From NCBI RefSeq assembly GCF_005221285.1, contig NZ_CP039886.1, forward strand, positions 868,001 to 932,000: DNA of 64,000 nucleotides. Reading direction: 5' to 3'. Position numbers and translations under genes: made by a program. Source of the DNA: Neisseria flavescens. Lineage in GTDB: Bacteria > Pseudomonadota > Gammaproteobacteria > Burkholderiales > Neisseriaceae. Each line of letters opens with the position of its first letter. Positions within the stretch are counted from its first letter, which is position 1. Shown piece by piece: positions 25,792 through 34,869 of this stretch. The notes beneath the pieces were generated by a model, which saw only the letters and a list, made by a program, of their open reading frames with translations, was not told the DNA's origin and did not search any database.

Positions 25792-26114
25792 TTATCAAAA
25801 CGTCCTGAATCATACTGAAGGCCGTCTAAAATGTATAGTCAGCAAAACTTTAGCTGCTTTTGAAATACCCTTTTATAGCTGGATTTTTTCAGACGGCCTT
25901 TATTCTTTTTTCATCTAATAGCCATCTATTACGACATTTTCGAGCAGAAAACCCAATTTCTAAAAAAATTTTTAAATTTAATTTCTTTAATAATTAATAC
26001 CTTACTTACAAATTAAATAATAGGAACAATTATCATTTGCAAATTTAAAAAATCGCCGTATAATACAACCCATCGAAACAAAACAACCGCACAACAGAAT
26101 GAAAGGAGAAGAAA
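25792..26114. other. Intergenic region with iron-responsive promoter
   Basis: This gap holds DUS copies near 25820 (imperfect) and 25890-25900, then an AT-rich segment ending in a Fur-like box and promoter (annotated separately). No reading frame is credible here. Confidence 0.6.
26021..26064 (+). promoter_or_regulatory. Fur box and sigma-70 promoter
   Basis: TAGGAACAATTATCA (26021-26035) fits the 7-1-7 inverted Fur motif TGATAATNATTATCA at 11 of 14 positions when read on the minus strand; one half is exact. It abuts TTGCAA (26037-26042), and TATAAT follows at 26059-26064 with a 16-base spacer. Fur bound here would block RNA polymerase, so the downstream gene should be induced by iron limitation. 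Confidence 0.6.
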
Positions 26115-26591
26115 ATGCCCGAAAGTATTTTTAAGCAAGTCTCCCTTGACATTCTGAGACTGCACCAACAAGCCATCCGCTCTTTAATCGCCACCAAGTG
26201 TTGCGACGAATGCGAAGTACATGACGCAGTATTCATTACTTTAGATGGCCGATATTATGTTTGGCTCCCTTGCATGGGCAAATCGCCCCAATCAGAAACC
26301 GGCATCCTGCTGATTGAAGATGAAGACGGCAATACACGCTTGAGTTGGATTGCCGGTACACGCGAAGTCAAACAAAAAGACAGTCTGTACAACCGCGTTG
26401 TTTCCGCCCTGCAAAGAAAAATGCAGCGCACGAAAAACAAATTTATCCAGTCGGCAAACGCCCGATTGCTTGAGCTGACGCCGCAGCAAGGCCGTCTGAC
26501 GACAAACAGCAAAGATTTCTCGCTTTCACCACATGACTTGATGAAAGCACTTTATCCGGCAACACATCAAATAGGAGAATTTGCCCTGTAA
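26115..26591 (+). CDS. Probable iron-regulated HugZ-like protein
   Basis: The 158-residue protein follows a strong AAAGGAG site. It has the layout of a split-barrel FMN/heme-binding protein of the HugZ/HutZ type: an N-terminal helix, a strand pair (DAVFITLDGRYYVWLP), the block SETGILLIEDEDGNTRLSWIAGTREV, which recalls the IEDE segment of that family, and a C-terminal ARLLELTPQQGRLTTNSKDFSL. HugZ-type proteins take part in heme iron use. The match is by eye and incomplete (two cysteines at CCDEC are unusual), so the name is tentative. The Fur-like promoter independently supports an iron role. Confidence 0.55.
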   Translation: MPESIFKQVSLDILRLHQQAIRSLIATKCCDECEVHDAVFITLDGRYYVWLPCMGKSPQSETGILLIEDEDGNTRLSWIAGTREVKQKDSLYNRVVSALQRKMQRTKNKFIQSANARLLELTPQQGRLTTNSKDFSLSPHDLMKALYPATHQIGEFAL

Positions 26592-26622
26592 CAGTTTTTG
26601 GTAGTGGTTTGTGTTCCTTTTG

Positions 26623-26654
26623 CGCCCCTTAAAATTTTAAAGGGGCGATTTTTT
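26623..26654 (+). terminator. Terminator of the HugZ-like gene
   Basis: CGCCCCTTAAAA and TTTTAAAGGGGCG form a long stem with one bulged base, followed by seven T residues. Confidence 0.88.
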
Positions 26655-26737
26655 TGCCCCTACTTTTCAGACGGCCTAAACACCGGTTTTCCAGTACAAT
26701 AAAGGCCGTCTGAACATTTCCTACTTTTCAACCAACC

Positions 26738-27421
26738 ATGCAACTGCTCAAATACATCCAATCGCAAGGCCTCGGCAGCCGCAAGCAATGCCAATGGCTG
26801 ATAGACAATGACTGCATTGCCATCAACGGCGAAATCCATAATCGTGCCAAAGACGATATCGACCCGTCTCAAGTGCACACCCTGTCTGTTGACGGCGAAG
26901 AAATTGCCGCCGTCCCCATGCCCCATTTCTACATTCTGCTTCATAAGCCTGCAGATTACGAGACTTCGCACAAACCCCAGCAATATCCAAGCATCTTCAG
27001 CCTTTTTCCCGACCACATGCGCAATATCGATATGCAGGCAGTCGGCCGCTTGGATGCAGACACAACCGGCATTATTCTAATTACCAACGACGGGCAATTT
27101 AACCACCGCGTTACCTCGCCCAAACACAAAGTTCCGAAGCTCTACCGCGTCACTTTGAAACATCCTGCCGACGATACCCTTTGCACCACACTCAAAAACG
27201 GCGTCCTTCTGCATGACGATAATGAAACCGTCGCCGCAGCCGAAGCAGTATTGGCCGACCCAACCACATTGATGATGACCATTACCGAGGGTAAATACCA
27301 TCAGGTTAAACGCATGATTGCAGCCGCAGGCAACCGTGTCGAGCAGCTCCACCGTGAGAAATTCGGCGACTGGAATGTCGATGATTTGGCCGCCGGAGAA
27401 TGGAAATTTATCCAAATCTAA
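26738..27421 (+). CDS. rsuA: RsuA-family 16S rRNA pseudouridine synthase
   Basis: The 227-residue enzyme has an N-terminal S4 domain (MQLLKYIQSQGLGSRKQCQW) and the RsuA catalytic core. The active aspartate lies in MQAVGRLDADTTGIILITNDG, and GKYHQVKRMIAAAGNRVEQLHR is the C-terminal motif. RsuA modifies U516 of 16S rRNA; membership of the small-subunit branch is suggested by overall similarity and length. A DUS lies about 30 bases before the start. It is a single gene. Confidence 0.88.
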   Translation: MQLLKYIQSQGLGSRKQCQWLIDNDCIAINGEIHNRAKDDIDPSQVHTLSVDGEEIAAVPMPHFYILLHKPADYETSHKPQQYPSIFSLFPDHMRNIDMQAVGRLDADTTGIILITNDGQFNHRVTSPKHKVPKLYRVTLKHPADDTLCTTLKNGVLLHDDNETVAAAEAVLADPTTLMMTITEGKYHQVKRMIAAAGNRVEQLHREKFGDWNVDDLAAGEWKFIQI

Positions 27422-27542
27422 AAAAATTCCAAATTTTTTCGATAATTTTTTAAACAATATAGATTTTTTTATTTAAAATCAAATATCTAAACCTTATTAC
27501 TTTTATTTAACAGAATTTAACACTGCAAAGACTGAACTATTG

Positions 27543-27661
27543 TATAATTCGTCTGTCTGAGTAACACTTGCTTCGAAAGAAGTGAGTAAGTCAGTAAGAC
27601 GTTTTCCCCGTAATGTGTTTGGCCATCTATACTTTCCCCTTTGTATAGATGGTTTTTTTTA
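27543..27661 (+). ncRNA. Candidate small RNA with C-rich loops
   Basis: A perfect TATAAT (27543-27548) would start a transcript near 27555. About 70 bases later there is a textbook terminator: CCATCTATAC (27623-27632), loop TTTCCCCTTT, GTATAGATGG (27643-27652) and nine T residues. No open frame lies between them. The upstream half can fold around CACTTGCTTC...GAAGTG. The motif TTTCCCC occurs twice, once unpaired near 27603 and once in the terminator loop; C-rich loops of this kind pair with Shine-Dalgarno sequences in several trans-acting RNAs, including the NmsR/NgncR sibling RNAs of Neisseria. No good -35 is seen. Identity with a named RNA is not claimed. Confidence 0.6.
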
Positions 27662-28201
27662 TCTAAAATTTGGCAATCAAGCGGGCGTACTTTCAGACGG
27701 CCCTTCTTATCTCTAAAGAAGCCATCATTTCTAAACCCCATCTCCACTCGTTAACTTGCCATTATCCCTTTTCTCTTTCTCGTCTCTTCCGCATCAATCT
27801 GTGCCGTTCCAATTTCAGGCAAATCGTTTTATAGAAAGAAAAACTATCGGCGACTATCCAAGCCAAGGTTACAGGATGTTATTAGACAGTCTTAGAGAAA
27901 TACCATCTTTGTTGCCGACATACTCTTGAAAGCACACCTTAGTGCTATCCAATCTCCTCACAATACCCCTTTCCCATTTCCCACTTTCAGACGGCCTTTA
28001 TCGTTCCGGCTCTTTCGATCATTCATATCGCTTCAGCCAAATTCTCTGTTTGCAGGTTTCAATACCAAGAAAACTAGAGAAACCCACTAAAAATTCTTCA
28101 TTACATGGTTTTTTTAACTAATTTTCTTTTTAGACTTTAGTCAAGATTCGTTAAATCTTTGCGGTAAAATGTTGTCTTTATTTTTATACATCTGAGTATT
28201 T
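27662..28201. other. 540-base gap without a recognised gene
   Basis: Only short frames occur here. DUS copies lie near 27690 and 27985 in the antisense orientation. The middle part (27830-27960) has normal base composition and could be the remnant of a gene, but I recognise nothing in it. The last 100 bases are AT-rich and presumably hold the promoter of the NSS transporter gene. Confidence 0.4.
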
Positions 28202-29566
28202 ATGTCTTCCAATCAACCCCGTCAAACTTGGTCCAACCGTTTGACTTACATCCTTACCGTTGCCGGCGCGACTGTCGGCTTTGGCGCAACTTGGCGTTTC
28301 CCGTATTTGGTTGGTGAAAACGGTGGCGGCGCGTATGTGTTTCTGTTCTGTATCGCCATGCTGGTCATTGGTATTCCGATGATTTTGGTGGAAAATGTCA
28401 TCGGTCGCCGTAAAGGCGTGAACGCGCTGGATTCGTTTGGCGGCACAATGAATGGCAAACCCGTTGCCAAAGTTTGGAAATTGGTCGGTTGGATGGGCCT
28501 GCTCGGCGCATTCGGCATCATGGCCTATTACATGGTGCTCGGCGGCTGGGTTATCAGCTACATCATCAATATCATCGGCGGTAACTTGGACATTTCCAGC
28601 CCGGTTTCCGGGGAAGTCACCAAAAGTTTCTTTACCGAACACATCGAAAACAGCCCTTGGGAAATTGCTTTCTACACCTTCCTATTTGTGGTTGTGAACC
28701 AATGGATCTTGGTCAAAGGCGTGATCGGCGGTATTGAAAAAGCAGCAAAATACCTGATGCCGCTGCTGTTTTTATTCCTGATTGCCATGGTTGTACGCAA
28801 CGTTACCCTGCCGGGCGCAATGGAAGGCATTACCTTCTATCTGAAACCTGACTTCAGCAAAGTTACTGCTAAACTGTTCGTCTTCGTTTTAGGACAAGTA
28901 TTCTTCGCCTTGAGCTTGGGTTTCGGCGTGATGATTACGTTATCCAGCTATCTGGATAAAAACGAAAATCTGGTTCAGACGGCCGTAATTACCGCGATTA
29001 CCAACACATTGATTGCTGTATTGGCCGGCTTTATGATTTTCCCTTCCCTCTTCAGCTTTGGCGTTGCCCCTAACTCCGGCCCGACGCTGGTGTTCCAAAG
29101 CCTGCCGATCGTGTTTTCCAATATGTGGGCAGGCCCCGTGTTTGCAGTGATTTTCTTCTCACTGCTTCTGATTGCCGCGCTGACCACTTCTCTGACCATT
29201 TATGAAGTGTTGATTACGACGATTCAGGAGAAAACCAAAATCCGCCGCGCAGCTGCGATTACCATCGTACTGGCAGGTATTTTTATCTTCGGCAATATCC
29301 CTTCCATCTTGAGCTACGGCCCATGGAAAGATATTTCCGTGTTTGGTAAAAATATTTTTGATGCCTTTGACTATATCAGCGGCAACATTCTGTTTATGCT
29401 GACCGCGCTTGGTTCTGCCTTGTTTGTCGGTTTTGTGATGAAAGATGAAGCGAAGGACGAATTGCTCTACAAAGGCAACCAGACCACCGTCAATATCTGG
29501 TTTGCCTATGTGAAATACCTTGTGCCCTTGGTCATTCTGCTGATTTTCATTAGCAACCTGTTCTGA
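28202..29566 (+). CDS. Sodium-dependent NSS-family amino acid transporter
   Basis: The 454-residue inner membrane protein belongs to the neurotransmitter:sodium symporter family (LeuT fold). The first helix carries the sodium-binding signature TVAGATVGFGATWRFPYLVGENGGGAY. About eleven or twelve helices follow, including FVLGQVFFALSLGFGVMITLSSY, which is the conserved helix 6 region. Such bacterial proteins take up amino acids; the exact substrate is not predictable. It is a single gene with a perfect DUS-pair terminator downstream, which it shares with the converging dld gene. Confidence 0.9.
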   Translation: MSSNQPRQTWSNRLTYILTVAGATVGFGATWRFPYLVGENGGGAYVFLFCIAMLVIGIPMILVENVIGRRKGVNALDSFGGTMNGKPVAKVWKLVGWMGLLGAFGIMAYYMVLGGWVISYIINIIGGNLDISSPVSGEVTKSFFTEHIENSPWEIAFYTFLFVVVNQWILVKGVIGGIEKAAKYLMPLLFLFLIAMVVRNVTLPGAMEGITFYLKPDFSKVTAKLFVFVLGQVFFALSLGFGVMITLSSYLDKNENLVQTAVITAITNTLIAVLAGFMIFPSLFSFGVAPNSGPTLVFQSLPIVFSNMWAGPVFAVIFFSLLLIAALTTSLTIYEVLITTIQEKTKIRRAAAITIVLAGIFIFGNIPSILSYGPWKDISVFGKNIFDAFDYISGNILFMLTALGSALFVGFVMKDEAKDELLYKGNQTTVNIWFAYVKYLVPLVILLIFISNLF

Positions 29567-29581
29567 TAAGCAAACATATAA

Positions 29582-29612
29582 AAAGGCCGTCTGAAATGTT
29601 CAGACGGCCTTT
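29582..29612. terminator. Bidirectional DUS-pair terminator
   Basis: AAAGGCCGTCTGAA (29582-29595), loop ATG and TTCAGACGGCCTTT (29599-29612) form a tight hairpin, followed by a long T run on the plus strand. It lies between the converging NSS transporter and dld genes. Confidence 0.88.
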
Positions 29613-29628
29613 GTTTTTTTACTATGCC

Positions 29629-31320
29629 TTATTCAGCCCAGTTTTTCTTCTTACTGGTTTTACCGATACCTGGGTTGAAGCTGTTGGTCGGGTCAAGTTT
29701 TTTATAGAACTGTTTCAGCGCAGGCTTGGCTTCATACAGATGACCGACGTTGTGTTCGGCAGGATATTGCGCGCCGCGTTGGTCAAGCAGATGGAGCATT
29801 TCATGTTCCAAGGCCATGCAGTCGTTACCTTTTTTAATGATGTAGTCCTGATGGAACACATGACACATAAAATGTCCGTAATACAATTTATGGATGATTT
29901 TATTGTCAATTTCCGGCGGCAGTGTTTCAAACCAATCACGATCATCACGGCGCAAGGCAATATCAAGCGCAACCAAATCTTCTACTTCATCATCATGCAC
30001 GGCACGATAGCGGATAGCGGCAGAAGCCACGGCGAAACGATGCAACATGGCCGCCTGCGTTTCTTCGGCATTACATTCAAAGAATGCGCCGCCATGGGTT
30101 GCAAAATATTCTTTCAAAAACGTACGCGCTTCTGCCACGCCTTCGCCACCCATTTTCAAGATCAAATGGTGTTCGTATTTGTCGCGATAATTGCGCATAG
30201 ATTTAGGCAAATGATCCGGCAAGATTTTGCTGACCAGCTGCATGAATTTATCGGAAAAATGCTTAGGCAGGAAGCTGACTTTTTTACCGAATCTATCGAC
30301 GCGCGCTTTAAAATCAAACAATTTCGGCAATTGGTGCGTACCGAATTTCTTAATCACATAGAATGTGTCTTTGCCATATACATCGGCGATATCGAAAGCA
30401 TCACGGTGAATATATTCGCCGGAAACAGGCAGGCTTTTAAATTCACCCAAAGCGGCACGACGAATATCGGTCAATTCATTGATGTCATTGGTGCCGATAT
30501 AGAACACGGCAGTTTGTTTTTCTTGCGGGAAAGTATCCAGACGCACGGCAAACACCATCAGCTTGCCCGCGCAGCCTGAAGCCTCGTAATGGCGTGCAGG
30601 GTCGGCATTAAAGCGTGCGGCCGTCGGCTCATCCACTTTGCGCACATGGTCGCAATAAGCATGGTCATGACCCTTGCCGGCATCTTGCGTAATGTCTTTT
30701 CGCTGATAATGGAAACCTTGCAAGTTGGTCAAAATCTCTTCAGGGGTTTCGCCCAAATGAATGCCCAAATGGTTGACCAGCTCCAGTTTGCCCTCTTCGT
30801 TGATTTGTGCAAACAGAGCCATTTCCGTATAAGCCGGGCCACGCTGTACCAATGCACCGCCCGAGTTATTACATACGCCACCCAATACAGAAGCACCGAT
30901 ACAGGACGAACCGATTACAGAGTGCGGCTCACGGCCTAAAGGTTTCAGCAGCAGCTCCAATTGATTCAGGGTAGAACCGGGCAGGCAGACAACTTGTTCG
31001 TTATTGTTAATCGGCTGAATGATGTTCAGACGCATGGTATTCACAATCACGATATCGCGGTCGTAATCATTGCCGTCAGGAGTCGAGCCGCCGGTCAGAC
31101 CGGTATTGGCAGCCTGCGTAATCACGATAACATCAGCCTCAACACACGCCTGCAAAATTTGCCACATTTCCAAAACCGTACCCGGACGGACAACTGCCAA
31201 CGCCTTGCCTTCGCCAAAACGATAGCCTTGACGGTATTGTTCGGTTTTTGCCGGGTCTGTGATGATATATTTTTCGCCGACAGTTTGCGTCAGCCGGCTG
31301 ATTAATTGCGTAGCATTCAT
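29629..31320 (-). CDS. dld: FAD-dependent D-lactate dehydrogenase (quinone)
   Basis: This peripheral membrane enzyme oxidises D-lactate to pyruvate and passes electrons to quinone. The 563-residue protein has the FAD-binding type 4 domain (ALAVVRPGTVLEMWQILQ; VIVITQAANTGLTGGSTPDG; GSSCIGASVLGGVCNNSGGALVQRG). A long substrate and membrane-binding region follows. It matches the Dld family at full length. AAGGAG sits at the right distance from ATG 31320. In Neisseria lactate is a preferred carbon source in the host. Confidence 0.94.
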   Translation of the reverse strand: MNATQLISRLTQTVGEKYIITDPAKTEQYRQGYRFGEGKALAVVRPGTVLEMWQILQACVEADVIVITQAANTGLTGGSTPDGNDYDRDIVIVNTMRLNIIQPINNNEQVVCLPGSTLNQLELLLKPLGREPHSVIGSSCIGASVLGGVCNNSGGALVQRGPAYTEMALFAQINEEGKLELVNHLGIHLGETPEEILTNLQGFHYQRKDITQDAGKGHDHAYCDHVRKVDEPTAARFNADPARHYEASGCAGKLMVFAVRLDTFPQEKQTAVFYIGTNDINELTDIRRAALGEFKSLPVSGEYIHRDAFDIADVYGKDTFYVIKKFGTHQLPKLFDFKARVDRFGKKVSFLPKHFSDKFMQLVSKILPDHLPKSMRNYRDKYEHHLILKMGGEGVAEARTFLKEYFATHGGAFFECNAEETQAAMLHRFAVASAAIRYRAVHDDEVEDLVALDIALRRDDRDWFETLPPEIDNKIIHKLYYGHFMCHVFHQDYIIKKGNDCMALEHEMLHLLDQRGAQYPAEHNVGHLYEAKPALKQFYKKLDPTNSFNPGIGKTSKKKNWAE

Positions 31321-31431
31321 TGCATACTCCTTGAGAGATTAATATATTTATTAAATTGCAAACATTGTAGTAATCCCTTTTATCAAAGTAAAGGCGAAAC
31401 CCATTTTTTAACCTCATCTTTATAAATAAAC

Positions 31432-31463
31432 AAAAGGCCGTCTGAAATTTCAGACGGCCTTTT
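31432..31463 (-). terminator. Perfect DUS palindrome after pnp
   Basis: A 32-base perfect palindrome made of two fused DUS arms (AAAAGGCCGTCTGAAA plus its complement) with A/T runs on both ends. It terminates pnp on the minus strand. Confidence 0.88.
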
Positions 31464-31485
31464 GTTTTAAGCTTGAATAATCAGA

Positions 31486-33606
31486 TTATTCGGCGGCTTT
31501 CTCTTCGCGTGCAGGCGCTTCCAGCAAAGCTTTGATAGACAGGCGTACGCGGCCGCGATCGTCTACTTCCAATGCTTTTACATTTACGACCTGACCGACT
31601 TGCAGGTAGTCGCCGACATTGCGTACGCGCTCGTGGGCGATTTGGCTGATGTGTACCAAACCGTCTTTGCCCGGCATCACGCTGACAATCGCGCCGACGT
31701 TGTTGTCGAGGATTTTCACCACAGTACCTTCGTACACTTTGCCCACTTCCACTTCGGCGGTAATCTGTTCGATGCGTTTTTTCGCCGCATCGCCGGCTTC
31801 TTGGGTCGTCGCGGCAATGGTAATCGTACCGTCTTCGGCAATATTGATTTCCGTACCGGTTTCAGCGGTAATCGAACGGATGGTTTCGCCGCCCTTACCG
31901 ATAACTTCGCGGATTTTGTCTTGGTTGATTTTCATCGTAAACAAGCGTGGCGCGTGTGCAGACAGCTCTTGTGGGCCTGCAACGGCGGCTTTCATCTGAT
32001 CCAAGATGTGCAGACGCGCTTCTTTGGCCTGCGCCAAAGCGATTTGCATGATTTCTTTGGTAATGCCTTGGATTTTGATGTCCATTTGCAGCGCGGTTAC
32101 GCCTTCGGTCGTACCGGCCACTTTAAAGTCCATATCGCCCAAGTGGTCTTCGTCGCCCAAAATGTCGGTCAGAACGGCAAACTTATTACCTTCCAAAATC
32201 AGACCCATCGCGATACCGGCAACGTGTGCTTTCAAAGGCACGCCGGCAGACAACAGGCTCAAGCAGCCACCGCAGACGGAAGCCATAGAGGAAGAGCCGT
32301 TGGATTCGGTAATTTCGGAGACAACGCGCATGGTGTAGCTGAAATCTTCAGGTTTCGGCAATACGGCCAACAATGCACGTTTAGCCAAACGGCCGTGACC
32401 GATTTCACGGCGTTTCGGCGCACCTACGCGACCCACTTCGCCGGTAGAGTATGGAGGGAAGTTGTAGTGCAGCATAAAGCGGTCGGTGTATTCGCCGGAC
32501 AGCGCGTCAATGATTTGCTCGTCGCGCGAAGTACCCAAAGTTGCAACCGCCAAAGCTTGGGTTTCGCCACGGGTAAACAAGGCAGAACCGTGCGTGCGCG
32601 GCAATACGCCGGTTTGGATGTTCAGCGGGCGGACGGTGCGTGTGTCGCGTCCGTCGATACGCGGTTGTCCGTCCAAAATTTGGCTGCGGACAACATCGGC
32701 TTCCAAGTGTTTGAAAATGCCTTTGATTTCGTTGGCGGCCAAAGTGTCGGTTTCTTCGGTAATCAAGGCTTCTTTTACCGCATTCCAAGCCTCGTCCAAT
32801 TTGGCGGAACGCGCTTGTTTTTGACGGATTTTGAACGCTTCTTTAATGGTTTCGCCGGCAATCCCGCGTACTTTGGCAAGCAATTCTTCATTGGTTTCAG
32901 GTGCTTTCCAATCCCAAACTTCCGGGTTGACTTCGTCGGCAAACTCATTGATGGCGTTAATGGCCACTTGCATTTGATCGTGACCGTAAACAACCGCACC
33001 CAGCATCACTTCTTCAGACAAGATGTCGGCTTCAGATTCCACCATCAACACGGCTTTAGAAGTACCGGCAACAACCAAGTCCAATTGTGATTTAGCCAAT
33101 TCGGCTTTAGTCGGATTCAAAACGTACACGCCGTTTACATAACCCACGCGTGCCGCACCAATCGGACCGGCAAACGGTACGCCGCTCAACACCAGCGCGG
33201 CAGATGCGCCCAACATTGCAGGAATGTCAGAATCAATTTCAGGGTCAACAGACACCACCATCGCTACGATTTGGATGTCGTGATAGAAACCTTCAGGGAA
33301 CAGAGGGCGAATCGGACGGTCAATCAGACGGCTGGTCAGGATTTCTTTTTCGCTTTGTTTTCCTTCGCGTTTGAAGAAACCGCCGGGGATTTTACCTGCT
33401 GCGTAAGTACGCTCGAGGTAATCGACAGTCAGAGGGAAGAAGTCTTGACCTTCTTTTACTTCTTTGTTGGTAGTAACGGCAACCAAAACAACGGTGTCGC
33501 CCATAGATACTTTAACGGCAGCAGCGGCTTGGCGAGCAATTTCGCCGGTTTCCAAAGTAACGGTTTGATTACCGTATTGGAAGGTCTTAACGTGTTTATT
33601 GAACAT
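31486..33606 (-). CDS. pnp: Polynucleotide phosphorylase
   Basis: PNPase degrades RNA from the 3' end by phosphorolysis and is part of the degradosome. The start at 33606 gives MFNKHVKTFQYGNQTVTLE; an adjacent ATG at 33609 is possible. The 706-residue protein has two RNase PH cores (first with FFPLTVDYLERTYAAGKIPGGFFKREG; second with GEVGRVGAPKRREIGHGRLAKRAL), then a KH domain (IREVIGKGGETIRSITAETG) and an S1 domain (VYEGTVVKILDNNVGAIVSV). rpsO, often upstream of pnp, is not seen nearby. Confidence 0.97.
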   Translation of the reverse strand: MFNKHVKTFQYGNQTVTLETGEIARQAAAAVKVSMGDTVVLVAVTTNKEVKEGQDFFPLTVDYLERTYAAGKIPGGFFKREGKQSEKEILTSRLIDRPIRPLFPEGFYHDIQIVAMVVSVDPEIDSDIPAMLGASAALVLSGVPFAGPIGAARVGYVNGVYVLNPTKAELAKSQLDLVVAGTSKAVLMVESEADILSEEVMLGAVVYGHDQMQVAINAINEFADEVNPEVWDWKAPETNEELLAKVRGIAGETIKEAFKIRQKQARSAKLDEAWNAVKEALITEETDTLAANEIKGIFKHLEADVVRSQILDGQPRIDGRDTRTVRPLNIQTGVLPRTHGSALFTRGETQALAVATLGTSRDEQIIDALSGEYTDRFMLHYNFPPYSTGEVGRVGAPKRREIGHGRLAKRALLAVLPKPEDFSYTMRVVSEITESNGSSSMASVCGGCLSLLSAGVPLKAHVAGIAMGLILEGNKFAVLTDILGDEDHLGDMDFKVAGTTEGVTALQMDIKIQGITKEIMQIALAQAKEARLHILDQMKAAVAGPQELSAHAPRLFTMKINQDKIREVIGKGGETIRSITAETGTEINIAEDGTITIAATTQEAGDAAKKRIEQITAEVEVGKVYEGTVVKILDNNVGAIVSVMPGKDGLVHISQIAHERVRNVGDYLQVGQVVNVKALEVDDRGRVRLSIKALLEAPAREEKAAE

Positions 33607-33793
33607 CATTGTTCCTTTCAAAATACCGCACTGCTAAAACACTAATAATGCACACTAAAATCCGAATGTGCATAGTTAGGGTTTCAGACCGTGCGGCAGG
33701 TTATAAACAAGCTTTCAGACGGCCTTTCAGTCGCTGAAAACAACTCTCGATTATAAAGGCAACTATCCTTAAAATCCAGTATTGATACAATAA

Positions 33794-33831
33794 AAAGGCC
33801 GTCTGAAACATATCTCTTTCAGACGGCCTTT
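33794..33831 (-). terminator. DUS-pair terminator of purC
   Basis: AAAGGCCGTCTGAAA (33794-33808) pairs with TTTCAGACGGCCTTT (33817-33831) with an 8-base loop, just past the purC stop. Confidence 0.82.
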
Positions 33832-33842
33832 AAACTTAAAAA

Positions 33843-34706
33843 TCAATCCTGAGTCAGCAAAGTCAATGCTTCCTGATATTTTTCGACTGTTTTTTGAATC
33901 ACATCAGCAGGCACTTTAGGCGCAGGCGCTTTTTTGTTCCAACCGCTTTGTTCCAGCCAGTCGCGGACAAATTGTTTGTCAAAAGACGGCGGATTGGTGC
34001 CGACTTTGTATTGGTCGGCAGGCCAGAAGCGGCTCGAATCGGGAGTCAATACCTCATCCATCAGCGTCAGCGTACCGTTTTCATCCAAACCGAATTCAAA
34101 TTTGGTATCGCAAATGATGATGCCGCGCGATTTGGCATATTCGGCCGCTTCTGTATAAAGCTGAATCGCTTTGGCGCGCACTTCTTCCGCCAATTCTTTG
34201 CCGATAATGCGTCCGCATTCTTCAAAGCTGATGTTTTCATCGTGATCGCCGACTGCGGCTTTGGTTGAGGGCGTAAAAATCACTTCGGGCAGTTGTTGCG
34301 CTTCCCGCATACCTTCGGGCAGCCGAATACCGCAAACCGAGCCTGTTTTTTGATAATCTTTCCAACCGCTGCCCGCCAGATAACCGCGCACAATCGCCTC
34401 CACTTTCACCGGCGTGAGTTTTTTCGCCACGACGGCGCGTTTTTCTAAAACTTTGGCTTCGTTTTCAGGCAAAACGTCGTAAACCGTATCGCCGGTAAAG
34501 TGGTTCGGCATAATGTGCGCCAGTTTTTTAAACCAAAAATTGGAAATCTGCGTCAGAATCTCCCCTTTGCCCGGAATCGGGTCATCCAAAATCACATCGA
34601 ATGCAGACAGGCGGTCGGAAGCAACCATCAACATTCGTTTATCGTCAATTTCGTACAAATCGCGGACTTTGCCGGAGTAGATTTTTTTCAAGCTGATTTC
34701 AGACAT
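33843..34706 (-). CDS. purC: SAICAR synthetase
   Basis: PurC joins aspartate to CAIR in purine synthesis. The 287-residue protein shows KIYSGKVRDLYEIDDKRMLMVASDRLSAFD at the N-terminus, VEAIVRGYLAGSGWKDYQ and the conserved IICDTKFEFGLDENGTLTLMDEVLTPDSSR. It belongs to the longer PurC form common in beta-proteobacteria and yeast. It is a single gene flanked by DUS hairpins on both sides. Confidence 0.96.
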   Translation of the reverse strand: MSEISLKKIYSGKVRDLYEIDDKRMLMVASDRLSAFDVILDDPIPGKGEILTQISNFWFKKLAHIMPNHFTGDTVYDVLPENEAKVLEKRAVVAKKLTPVKVEAIVRGYLAGSGWKDYQKTGSVCGIRLPEGMREAQQLPEVIFTPSTKAAVGDHDENISFEECGRIIGKELAEEVRAKAIQLYTEAAEYAKSRGIIICDTKFEFGLDENGTLTLMDEVLTPDSSRFWPADQYKVGTNPPSFDKQFVRDWLEQSGWNKKAPAPKVPADVIQKTVEKYQEALTLLTQD

Positions 34707-34786
34707 TTCGGGTATCTCTTAGATAGACAGAAGAATATGATATTTTAGCTCAATTTGGAATTTTTCGTCAGATTGTTTACAAAATA

Positions 34787-34827
34787 AAGGCCGTCTGAAA
34801 CCTTATATTTTGGTTTCAGACGGCCTT
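34787..34827 (-). terminator. DUS-pair terminator of the RTX gene
   Basis: AAGGCCGTCTGAAACC (34787-34802) pairs with GGTTTCAGACGGCCTT (34812-34827). It lies about 40 bases past the stop codon of the RTX-repeat gene. Confidence 0.75.
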
Positions 34828-34869
34828 AACCGTTGATTTCAGAGAATAACCCTGAAAATCACCATCCTA

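Noticed and set aside
29596..30579. Plus-strand open frame of 327 codons
   Set aside because: It is antisense to the 3' half of dld; the composition is that of a shadow frame.
31600..33090. Long plus-strand open frame of 496 codons
   Set aside because: It lies wholly antisense to pnp, is rich in His, Phe and Gln from reversed codon bias, and has no ribosome site or family match.
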